DNA of 39,611 bases, taken from NCBI RefSeq assembly GCF_900113375.1, contig NZ_FOPC01000020.1:1-39611 (forward strand), read 5' to 3'. The notes beneath the pieces were generated by a model. It saw only the letters and a program-made list of their open reading frames with translations, was not told the DNA's origin and searched no databases. The DNA is from Algoriphagus hitonicola. Its GTDB lineage: Bacteria; Bacteroidota; Bacteroidia; Cytophagales; Cyclobacteriaceae. The position numbers and the translations under genes were made by a program. Positions 7,701-15,108 of this stretch are shown here, in pieces (position 1 is the stretch's first letter; the number at the start of each line of letters is the position of its first letter).

Positions 7701-9380
7701 ATGGCAAATCAATCATATGATGCAATTGTAGTTGGGTCAGGAATTAGCGGCGGGTGGGCTGCTAAGGAGCTGACGGAAAAGGGGCTGAAAGTATTGCTCC
7801 TGGAGAGGGGACCTGATGTCGAGCATGTCAAAGATTATGATACCGCTACCCTTCCGCCATGGGAGATTCCTCATAGAGGAAGAAGAACAATCGAATTGAT
7901 CGAGAATCACCCCAATCTTCGAAGAGATTATGTATTAAATGAGTTAAATCTTGACTGGTGGGCTCATGAGAGCGACTCTCCTTATGTAGAGGAGAAGCCT
8001 TTCACTTGGTTTAGAGGTTATCAGGTAGGTGGGCGTTCGCTACTGTGGGGACGACAGTCTTATCGATTGGCAGATATCGATTTTGAAGCGAATGCCAAAG
8101 AGGGAATTGCCGTGGACTGGCCTATCCGATACAAGGATTTGGCTCCTTGGTATTCTTATGTGGAAAAATTTGCCGGCGTATCGGGAAACAAAGACGGATT
8201 GGATATTCTTCCGGACGGAGAATTTATGCCGCCTATGCCGATGAACTGTGTGGAAAAGGATGGTGCCGAAAAAATCAAAGAACATTACAAAGGTGCCAGA
8301 CATTGGCTGATTGGCCGACCTGCTAATATCACCCAACCTCTGCCAGGAAGAGTAGGCTGTCAATACAGAAATAAGTGTTCCTTAGGCTGTCCATTCGGGG
8401 GGTATTTTAGTACGCAAGCTTCTACTTTGCCTGCGGCAAAAGCTACTGGAAATTTGACTCTTCGTCCTTGGTCGATCGTTCGAAGACTGATTTATGATAA
8501 AGATACACAGAAAGCTACCGGAGTCGAAGTGCTCGATGCGGAGACCAATCAGACGGTGGAATACGATGCCAAGATCATTTTCTTGTGTGCCTCATCATTC
8601 AATTCGACAGCAATTTTGATGAGATCAGCCACTGACATTTGGCCGGGTGGATTGGGTTCCAGCTCTGGCGAATTAGGACATAATGTGATGGATCATCATT
8701 TCCGATTGGGAGCAAGAGGAACAATCGATGGATACGAGGATAAGTATTATTTCGGTAGAAGACCTACTGGATTATATATTCCGAGATTCAGAAATCTCAA
8801 TGGCGAGAAGCGGGATTATGTCCGTGGTTTCGGTTACCAGGGTGCAGCCAGCCGCAGTGGCTGGAGCCGTGATGTAGCCGAACTGAACTTTGGCGCACCA
8901 ATGAAAGACGCGCTGACTCAGCCCGGACCTTGGAGTATTGGGTTTACCGCATTTGGTGAAATTTTACCGTATCATGACAATCATATTCGTCTCAGCGATA
9001 CGGTGAAAGACAAGTGGGGTATGGAGGCACTTGTCATGAATGCCGAAATCAAAGAAAATGAAAAGAACATGAGAAAAGACATGATGGCGGATGCCGCTGA
9101 AATGCTCGAAGTCGCAGGGTTTAAGGATGTTCAGACCTACGATTCTGGTTACACCTTTGGCCAGGGTATTCATGAAATGGGAACAGCACGAATGGGTAGA
9201 GACCCAAAAACTTCCGTTCTCAATGGGAACAACCAAGTCTGGGATGCCAAAAACGTGTTTGTAACTGATGGGGCTTGCATGACTTCTGCTGCAGCTCAAA
9301 ATCCATCGCTTACTTATATGGCGTTGACTGCCCGGGCAGCAGCTTTTGCAGTGGATGAATTGAACAAGCGTAATCTCTAA
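7701..9380 (+). CDS. GMC-family FAD sugar dehydrogenase, catalytic subunit
   Basis: A 559-residue protein. The N-terminal FAD site is VVGSGISGGWAAKELTEKG. GGRSLLWGRQSYR is a GMC-type FAD loop. The C-terminal signature contains GIHEMGTARMG and AAAQNPSLTYMALTARAA, with the conserved His and Asn. A cysteine motif C220-x5-C226-x3-C230 (GCQYRNKCSLGCPFGG) has the same spacing as three of the iron-sulfur cysteines described in FAD glucose dehydrogenase alpha subunits. No signal peptide is visible, so export probably depends on the subunit-3 Tat partner encoded 17 nt downstream. With that partner and the cytochrome c gene it resembles LacABC-type glycoside 3-dehydrogenases and gluconate dehydrogenase. 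Substrate is inferred. Confidence 0.9.
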   Translation: MANQSYDAIVVGSGISGGWAAKELTEKGLKVLLLERGPDVEHVKDYDTATLPPWEIPHRGRRTIELIENHPNLRRDYVLNELNLDWWAHESDSPYVEEKPFTWFRGYQVGGRSLLWGRQSYRLADIDFEANAKEGIAVDWPIRYKDLAPWYSYVEKFAGVSGNKDGLDILPDGEFMPPMPMNCVEKDGAEKIKEHYKGARHWLIGRPANITQPLPGRVGCQYRNKCSLGCPFGGYFSTQASTLPAAKATGNLTLRPWSIVRRLIYDKDTQKATGVEVLDAETNQTVEYDAKIIFLCASSFNSTAILMRSATDIWPGGLGSSSGELGHNVMDHHFRLGARGTIDGYEDKYYFGRRPTGLYIPRFRNLNGEKRDYVRGFGYQGAASRSGWSRDVAELNFGAPMKDALTQPGPWSIGFTAFGEILPYHDNHIRLSDTVKDKWGMEALVMNAEIKENEKNMRKDMMADAAEMLEVAGFKDVQTYDSGYTFGQGIHEMGTARMGRDPKTSVLNGNNQVWDAKNVFVTDGACMTSAAAQNPSLTYMALTARAAAFAVDELNKRNL

Positions 9381-9397
9381 TTTTAAACCAAAAGACA

Positions 9398-9973
9398 ATG
9401 ACGATGAATAGAAGAGACGCACTGAAAAGCGTCATACTCATGATGGGAGGGACGATGGTCGGAGCTACGGCTATATTGACTGGATGTGCTCCCGAAAATC
9501 AAATCGAAGGGCTGAATTTCAGTCCGGAGGATATTGCCTTTCTGGATGAATTAGGAGATACGATTATTCCAGAGACGGACACACCAGGTGCCAAAGCTGC
9601 CGGTATTGGTCAGTTTATGGTGATGATGGTTAAGGATACCTATGATGCCGATCAGCAGAAGACGTTTGTGGATGGGCTGAATATGATCCGAAAGGATTTC
9701 AAATCCGAGAAAGGAACTGACTTTGTCGGTGCTCCGGTGGAAGATCGCTTGGCTTACTTAAATGGATTGTACGAGCAATATAAATCCTCCGAGCCTCAGG
9801 AGCCTTCTGCTCCTAAGCAGCCCCAAGTGATCAATATGCTTCGAGACTTAACTGTTTTGGGATATTTTACTTCTGAAATTGGAGCTACGCAAGCCTTGGT
9901 TTATGTGGAATCCCCAGGTCGATACGATGGATGTATAGATTTGAAACCGGGAGATCGAGCCTACGCAATTTGA
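9398..9973 (+). CDS. Gluconate 2-dehydrogenase subunit 3 family, Tat lipoprotein
   Basis: A 191-residue protein. The N-terminus combines a twin-arginine motif (Arg5-Arg6 in MTMNRRDALK) with a hydrophobic run and a lipobox at Cys30 (LTGC). The mature part begins with the family pattern FSPEDIAFLDELGDTIIPETDTPGAKAAGIGQFM (PF13618-like), split here by ordinary residues, and has GYFTSEIGATQALVYVESPGRYDGC. This small subunit typically accompanies a GMC catalytic subunit and carries it through the Tat pathway. An alternative start lies two codons downstream (MNRRD). It is the last gene of the plus arm. Confidence 0.9.
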   Translation: MTMNRRDALKSVILMMGGTMVGATAILTGCAPENQIEGLNFSPEDIAFLDELGDTIIPETDTPGAKAAGIGQFMVMMVKDTYDADQQKTFVDGLNMIRKDFKSEKGTDFVGAPVEDRLAYLNGLYEQYKSSEPQEPSAPKQPQVINMLRDLTVLGYFTSEIGATQALVYVESPGRYDGCIDLKPGDRAYAI

Positions 9974-9985
9974 TAATTAACAAGA

Positions 9986-10123
9986 GGCTGTCTCAAAATT
10001 GAAGTTTGTCACTTTGATCGCCTGCCTCGCCGGCAAAGGCAGGAAGTCGAAATGTGAGCCATAACAATAGAAATGGCCTTCGACTCCTCTCAGGCTGACA
10101 TTAAATTGATTTAAGAGACAGCC
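9986..10123. repeat. Large imperfect hairpin enclosing a GC-rich inverted repeat (MITE/REP-like)
   Basis: GGCTGTCTC at 9986-9994 pairs exactly with GAGACAGCC at 10115-10123, and a T run follows. Inside the 120-nt spacer is a GC-rich palindrome (CCTGCC...GGCAGG, about 10023-10046). The outer stem could terminate the plus operon. The inner insert looks like a separate repeat, and its sequence composition differs from the flanks. No open frame is present. Confidence 0.55.
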
Positions 10124-10146
10124 CCTTTTCTATTTGTTTTGATTTT

Positions 10147-10800
10147 TTAGGAAATCATTCCCTTGGTGTCCTCTGATTTTCTGAAGACTAGCAAAAACAT
10201 CACGATGATCAAAATGATCAATAGGGCTACTTCAAACTGCGCCCAGATTTGGGATCGGTTGATCAGCCTTTTTGCCTTGCTAATCAATTTTTCTCCTTCT
10301 TGCATTTGGATGGTGCTCAAGTTTTCCAAATCTCCGCGGGCTTGTGAGATTTTTTGGTCGTAGAGCTTTACCTGATCTACGTTGACTCCTTCGTTTTCAT
10401 TGTAGAGTAAGTCATAGCTTTTAATGGTGAGATCATTGACAATGATTTTTTTGAAATCACTCAGATATTCATCTTCCTGCGTAGTCAGGTTTGTAGCTTC
10501 GAAGTCCTCCACTAAAGCCAAAATTCTATTTTCGTGGCCTTCGATTTCATCCACGACTTTCGAATAATCATAGTCTAGATTGCAATGATCCACGAGTTTC
10601 TGGATCTGAAACAAATGCTCAGAAATTTGAAAAATATATCCTTCCACTACCAAGCGGTCATTGTAAACTTCGCTAAAAGTACCGCTGATGCTTTGGAAGG
10701 ATTGTCGTTCAATTAGATTTTTGGCATAAATCAAAAGAAGCAAGATACTAATGATAAAAAGTGCTCGAATTTTGCGTCGCTTTAGTCCAGAGTTTTGCAT
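10147..10800 (-). CDS. Membrane protein with MCP-like four-helix-bundle domain
   Basis: A 217-residue protein with one transmembrane helix near the N-terminus (about 13-25) and another near the C-terminus (about 186-206). Between them lies a long helical extracytoplasmic region with heptad-like hydrophobics. This matches 4HB_MCP-type sensor domains of chemoreceptors and histidine kinases. Only a short basic tail follows the second helix, so there is no HAMP, signalling or kinase output domain. It is not followed by a kinase gene in this window. It may be an orphan sensor or a partner for a separate output protein. Confidence 0.65.
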   Translation of the reverse strand: MQNSGLKRRKIRALFIISILLLLIYAKNLIERQSFQSISGTFSEVYNDRLVVEGYIFQISEHLFQIQKLVDHCNLDYDYSKVVDEIEGHENRILALVEDFEATNLTTQEDEYLSDFKKIIVNDLTIKSYDLLYNENEGVNVDQVKLYDQKISQARGDLENLSTIQMQEGEKLISKAKRLINRSQIWAQFEVALLIILIIVMFLLVFRKSEDTKGMIS

Positions 10801-10875
10801 GAGTTAGTGTTACTTGCGGGTTAGAATGTACATTTTATAAAAAGAAAAAGAGATTGGCAAGGAATGTCATGAATC

Positions 10876-11679
10876 TCAATCCGATGATGGCTTTTTATCA
10901 TATACTCTTACGTAATCCACTTCCATTCGCTGAGGCCAGATTTTAGGATCTACTCCTTCTTTTCCACCCCAGTTTCCACCTACAGCCAAGTTTAATATGA
11001 TATGAAATGGCTGATCAAAAGGCCATTCAGCACTGGATTTTCCGGAATTTTCAAAGGTGAAGTACAGATCATCATCAATAAAAAAGTCGATTTTATCCTC
11101 AGTCCAATTAATCGCATAAACATGAAAAGCGGTATTGAAATCAGGGATTTTGACTTGCTTGCCGACTTGAGTACCAATGGAATGATTAAAAGCCTCAGTG
11201 TGAACAGTCCCATGGACGACACTCGGATCAAAACCCACATGCTCCATAATATCTATTTCCCCGCTTTTGGGCCATCCTCCATAGGTGTTTTTTTCAGGGA
11301 GCATCCAGATCGCAGGCCAGGTTCCTGTTCCCTCGGGAAGTTTGGCCCGAACTTCAATGTAGGCATATTTCCAAGCCTTTTTCCCTTTGGTAACTATTCT
11401 CGCCGAGCTATATCCCTTGGGTAAGCTGGAATCTGCATGAGCCTCAATGATCAATCTTCCGTTTTCGATTCGGGAATTCTCCAAATTTGCTTCTTGATAA
11501 TATTGGAGTTCATTATTTCCCCATCCATGATCTCCGACATTGTAAGACCAGTTTTCTGAGTTGGGTAAACCCTCGATTTCAAACTCATCAGACCAAATTA
11601 ATTTTTGGGCAAATAACGAATTGATTGTCATAGGATATATCAATAATATTAGGGCGAAAAGAACAAGGGATTTTTTCAT
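10876..11679 (-). CDS. GH16 family glycoside hydrolase (laminarinase-like)
   Basis: A 267-residue secreted protein with an N-terminal signal peptide (about 1-24, ending SLFAQ). It has the GH16 catalytic motif E141-I-D143-I-M-E146 (GEIDIMEHVG), a WSDEFE start, GTGTWPAIWMLPE and FHIILNLAVGGNWGG, matching bacterial endo-beta-1,3-glucanases. Released beta-glucan oligosaccharides could feed the nearby oxidation locus, but this is inference. It is transcribed opposite to the CsbD-like gene and separated from the sensor gene by 75 nt. Confidence 0.93.
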   Translation of the reverse strand: MKKSLVLFALILLIYPMTINSLFAQKLIWSDEFEIEGLPNSENWSYNVGDHGWGNNELQYYQEANLENSRIENGRLIIEAHADSSLPKGYSSARIVTKGKKAWKYAYIEVRAKLPEGTGTWPAIWMLPEKNTYGGWPKSGEIDIMEHVGFDPSVVHGTVHTEAFNHSIGTQVGKQVKIPDFNTAFHVYAINWTEDKIDFFIDDDLYFTFENSGKSSAEWPFDQPFHIILNLAVGGNWGGKEGVDPKIWPQRMEVDYVRVYDKKPSSD

Positions 11680-11686
11680 TTAGTTG

Positions 11687-11702
11687 ATAGTTTTGAAACT
11701 AT
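11687..11702. promoter_or_regulatory. Palindrome between divergent GH16 and CsbD genes
   Basis: ATAGTTT-TG-AAACTAT is a perfect 7-bp inverted repeat with a 2-nt centre. It lies between the two divergent starts (11679 and 11760). It is a plausible operator; no regulator is known. Confidence 0.3.
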
Positions 11703-11759
11703 TTCATGTAGTATCCGTAGAATAGAGTATAAGTATTTTTAACCAAAACCATAAATTTT

Positions 11760-11960
11760 ATGTCACTACAACTTAAAGGTAACTGGAACCAAATCAAAGG
11801 TAAACTTAAACAAAAGTATGCATCACTAACAGATGATGATCTAAAATTTCAAGAAGGACAAGAAGATGAGATCTTAGGTCTTCTTCAAGAAAAAACCGGA
11901 GAATCAATCGAAAAACTTCGCGAATTTATTTTCGAAGATGAAAATGAGAAAGCAAATTGA
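11760..11960 (+). CDS. CsbD family small protein
   Basis: A 66-residue charged protein with no signal peptide. The start (LQLKGNWNQIKGKLKQKYASLTDDDL) and the following acidic half match the CsbD family (PF05532), stress-induced proteins of unknown biochemical role. It sits alone on its strand, with a palindrome upstream and a hairpin terminator downstream, so it is probably monocistronic. Stress control is expected from the family but not shown by a recognisable promoter here. Confidence 0.85.
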   Translation: MSLQLKGNWNQIKGKLKQKYASLTDDDLKFQEGQEDEILGLLQEKTGESIEKLREFIFEDENEKAN

Positions 11961-11981
11961 TTAATCTAACAAATTGGAAAG

Positions 11982-12013
11982 AGGCGGGTTGTTTTTACAA
12001 TCGGCCTTTTTTT
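11982..12013 (+). terminator. Terminator after the CsbD gene
   Basis: AGGCGGGTTGT pairs imperfectly with ACAATCGGCCT, then a T run of seven follows. The hairpin begins 21 nt after the CsbD stop. Confidence 0.6.
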
Positions 12014-12075
12014 ATGTTTAGGCTTTTTCACTAATCCTCATAATTGTAAATTGCTCCCTGTAAACCCAAATCAAC

Positions 12076-13239
12076 ATGGCATATTATCATCGCTTGGGAA
12101 CCATCCCTCCCAAAAGACATACCCAATTTAGACAGCCGGACGGCAGTTTATATAAGGAAGAGCTAGTTAGCTCAAAGGGGTTTTCTGGAATCTATTCCAA
12201 TCTCTATCATATTCACAATCCCAACAATGTCAAATCAATTGGTGAGCCGAAACCTTATAAATGGGATATTGCTGAGGACCATGGTTTGAAACAAACCCAT
12301 TTAAAAACCTCAGGAGTAGAAGTGACAGGGGAGGATTATCTGAGTGCCCGTCGCATGCTGATGAAAAACAATGATGTCATGATGGGCATCTGTACCCCCA
12401 AAAACCGCAAAATGGACTATTATTTCAAAAATGCTGATGGGGATGAGTTGATTTATGTCCACGATGGAGCAGGGGTGATGTATTCCCAATTCGGTAAACT
12501 GGAGGTCAGAAAGGGAGATTATATTGTTATTCCCCGAACGACCATTTACCGATTTGTATTTGATGAAGAGGGTCCCCTTCGACTCTTGGTTATCGAATCC
12601 CACGGTCCGATCGAAACTGTCAAAAGATATCGAAATGAAGTCGGTCAGCTGTTAGAGCATTCTCCGTATTGTGAACGGGATATTCGTCCTCCTCATGATA
12701 TTGTCCTTGAGGAAGCTCCGGGTGAATACTTGGTTCAGATCAAAAAGCAGGGAATGGTTCATCAATATACCTACAGTCACAGTCCGCTTGATATTGTAGG
12801 CTGGGACGGATATCTGTATCCCTACGCCTTGTCGATTTATGATTTTGAACCCATTACTGGGCGAATTCACCAACCACCACCGGTCCATCAGACATTTCAG
12901 GCCTGGGGATTTGTAATTTGTTCGTTTGTTCCGCGACTGTTTGATTATCATCCTTTGTCTATACCCGCCCCGTATAATCATTCCAATATTGATTCAGATG
13001 AGGTTTTGTACTATGCTGAGGGAGAGTTTATGAGTAGAAAAGGAATCGATAGAGGATCATTTACCATTCACATGGGCGGATTACCTCATGGTCCACATCC
13101 GGGAACGGTTGAGAAATCAATCGGAGCAAAATCTACTGAGGAGTATGCAGTAATGTTGGATACTTTTAAGCCGCTGCAGATTACCACAGACGCCTTGGAA
13201 TTTGTTGACGAAAAATATCCTATGAGTTGGTCAGAATAA
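12076..13239 (+). CDS. hmgA: Homogentisate 1,2-dioxygenase
   Basis: A 387-residue cupin protein with the homogentisate dioxygenase start (MAYYHRLGTIPPKRHTQFR), GVMYSQFGKLEVRKGDYIVIPR, and the C-terminal iron-binding region YNHSNIDSDEVLYY and FTIHMGGLPHGPHPG. It opens the homogentisate ring to maleylacetoacetate in tyrosine and phenylalanine breakdown. No other gene of that pathway is adjacent. It ends at a bidirectional terminator shared with the opposing phosphatase gene. Cytoplasmic. Confidence 0.93.
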   Translation: MAYYHRLGTIPPKRHTQFRQPDGSLYKEELVSSKGFSGIYSNLYHIHNPNNVKSIGEPKPYKWDIAEDHGLKQTHLKTSGVEVTGEDYLSARRMLMKNNDVMMGICTPKNRKMDYYFKNADGDELIYVHDGAGVMYSQFGKLEVRKGDYIVIPRTTIYRFVFDEEGPLRLLVIESHGPIETVKRYRNEVGQLLEHSPYCERDIRPPHDIVLEEAPGEYLVQIKKQGMVHQYTYSHSPLDIVGWDGYLYPYALSIYDFEPITGRIHQPPPVHQTFQAWGFVICSFVPRLFDYHPLSIPAPYNHSNIDSDEVLYYAEGEFMSRKGIDRGSFTIHMGGLPHGPHPGTVEKSIGAKSTEEYAVMLDTFKPLQITTDALEFVDEKYPMSWSE

Positions 13240-13320
13240 TCTGATGGTCAGACGGGTTTTTGTTTCTTTTCCGGCATTAGAGTCTTTAGGAATGAACTAC
13301 ATTTTAAAAAAATCCAAAAA

Positions 13321-13355
13321 AAATCCCGCCAAATTTAACTTGGCGGGATTTTTCG
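13321..13355. terminator. Bidirectional terminator
   Basis: AAATCCCGCCAA (13321-13332) pairs with TTGGCGGGATTT (13340-13351), with A and T runs outside. It lies 81 nt after the homogentisate dioxygenase stop and 12 nt before the phosphatase stop on the other strand. Confidence 0.85.
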
Positions 13356-13366
13356 ATTCATTAATT

Positions 13367-14995
13367 TTAATTGAAGAGCTCGTGAATTGGCTCCCCGGTA
13401 GCGCCATTCGGAAGGCGGATATTGAGCAGCATCGAAAGCGTAGGGGCGATATCAGTTACCGTAGCGTATCGGGTGCTGTGGCCGGATTTTATCCCCCACC
13501 CATAGAATAAAATCGGTACATGCGTATCATAGGTAAAACCAGTCCCATGGGTCGTGCCTCGCGCACCTCCAGCAAGCCAAGCAGGCTCGTAGATGATCAG
13601 CAAATCGCCAGATGCTTTATGATTATAGCCCATCTGAAGTAAATTGGGCCGATGCTGGTCAAAGGAAGTATTCCTCATCGCATTTGCCGTATAAACTTCC
13701 TTGATCCCATTGAAGCGTAAAAGGAAGTCTGCCAAATCATTCTGCATCGCCACGATATCCACTCCTTTGTCTTTTGCGAGTTTATGATTGAGGAATATTT
13801 GGTCATTTGAACCATTGATGATCCAGTTTCCTTCACCATAAACCTGAGAGGTATAGCCTCTAAGTTGACCTAAAATATAACCGGTATTTATATTTCCAGC
13901 TGGCACATTTTCACTCTGCATATAGGTGGCGATATCAGCGACACCGTGATCAGCAGAAAGGAAGACCAGGTAGTTGTCTTTCCCGTATTCTTCATCAAGG
14001 AAATTCAAAAACTTTTCCATTTCCCGATCTAAGCGGATGTAATTGTCTTCCAGCTCTTTTGAACTTGGCCCAAATCGATGTCCGATATAATCAGGTGATG
14101 AAAAGCTTACGGCAAGAAAATCGGTGTCTTCACCTTGTCCCAATTTTTCACCCTCGATAGCCGCATAGGCAAAATCCAGGGTAAGGGAGTTTCCATAAGG
14201 AGTCGATGCCACCATTCCATATCCTCCATTGTCTTCCTTGAGGCTAGCAAGATCATAGGGGAAAGTTGGGGTTTCTTTACCGATAAATGGAGCCTCGAAA
14301 TCATTATTGTCATCGATGCTATTGACGTATTTTTCTGTGGGCAAAAGTGGCTCCCAGGTTTGATCCAAATACTGATCTACCTGTTTTTTGGAGTTAAAGT
14401 CTTTTACCCACTTTGGTAGCTCTTCATAATAATAAGTAGAGGTCATGAATTCTCCATTATTGCTATCGTACCAATAAGCATCGCCAAGATGTCCTCCCGG
14501 TAAGCTAGCACCGCGGTCTTTGATAGCGACAGCTACGACTTTAGATCTCTTGTTGGTTGAGAAGCGCAGCTCATCCGTAATCGTGGTGGTCAGTAAATTT
14601 CTGGGGCTGATTTCACCACTCATTGGCGTCCCTCCTACATGGGTAACCGTACTGTCACTTGCACAGTAGATTGACTTATTGAGGCTTCTGACATACCAAT
14701 TGTTTCCAATGATTCCATGGGTGGCAGGGGTTGTACCTGTATAAACTGATGCATGCCCGGGTCCGGTGTACGTCGGGATGTAGTTGTAGTGTCCGTTTTT
14801 CATCTCAAAACCATCCCGCAGCAGTCTTTTAAATCCTCCTTCGGTATAGTTTTCTGAGAATTTGTAAAAATATTCCTGTCGCATCTGATCTACGACAATA
14901 CCCACGATGATTTTGGGCTTCTGTGCGGTTTCTTGAGCTAGGATCGATATGGAAATGAGGGAAAATAAAACCCCCAAAAGAATGGTCTTTTTCAT
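13367..14995 (-). CDS. pafA: Secreted alkaline phosphatase, PafA-type
   Basis: A 542-residue protein with a signal peptide (MKKTILLGVLFSLISISILAQ). Alkaline phosphatase superfamily features include VVDQMRQ (metal Asp), nucleophile Thr77 in TYTGPGHAS, the Asn of GIIGNNW, Lys/Arg of VAIKDRGASLPGGH, and SADHGVAD. The Lys/Arg pair and Thr nucleophile point to phosphate-insensitive PafA enzymes found in Bacteroidota. I chose the start at 14995 rather than the in-frame ATG at 15034. It begins a normal signal peptide, and a promoter -7 box (TATCTTTG, minus strand, 15017-15024) lies between the two. Confidence 0.9.
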   Translation of the reverse strand: MKKTILLGVLFSLISISILAQETAQKPKIIVGIVVDQMRQEYFYKFSENYTEGGFKRLLRDGFEMKNGHYNYIPTYTGPGHASVYTGTTPATHGIIGNNWYVRSLNKSIYCASDSTVTHVGGTPMSGEISPRNLLTTTITDELRFSTNKRSKVVAVAIKDRGASLPGGHLGDAYWYDSNNGEFMTSTYYYEELPKWVKDFNSKKQVDQYLDQTWEPLLPTEKYVNSIDDNNDFEAPFIGKETPTFPYDLASLKEDNGGYGMVASTPYGNSLTLDFAYAAIEGEKLGQGEDTDFLAVSFSSPDYIGHRFGPSSKELEDNYIRLDREMEKFLNFLDEEYGKDNYLVFLSADHGVADIATYMQSENVPAGNINTGYILGQLRGYTSQVYGEGNWIINGSNDQIFLNHKLAKDKGVDIVAMQNDLADFLLRFNGIKEVYTANAMRNTSFDQHRPNLLQMGYNHKASGDLLIIYEPAWLAGGARGTTHGTGFTYDTHVPILFYGWGIKSGHSTRYATVTDIAPTLSMLLNIRLPNGATGEPIHELFN

Positions 14996-15016
14996 TTTTA
15001 AAACGGTTTGTCGCTC

Positions 15017-15024
15017 CAAAGATA
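15017..15024 (-). promoter_or_regulatory. Promoter -7 box of the phosphatase gene
   Basis: On the minus strand this reads TATCTTTG, an exact match to the Bacteroidota TAnnTTTG consensus, 21 nt before the chosen ATG. No clear -33 TTG box is seen at the usual spacing. Confidence 0.5.
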
Positions 15025-15108
15025 ATGATCTCAAGCGATCGGTGGATTAAGACTTTGTTAAATGGCTAAAACAACAGACATTGTGAAGTTGAAAATAATT
15101 CCCAAATC

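Noticed and set aside
8964..9422. 152-residue open frame antisense to the GMC 3' end and subunit-3 start
   Set aside because: Cys/His-rich shadow of the coding strand with no family resemblance and no upstream start signal.
13244..13510. 88-residue open frame after hmgA
   Set aside because: It runs through the bidirectional terminator and the antisense 3' end of the phosphatase gene, with no family match.
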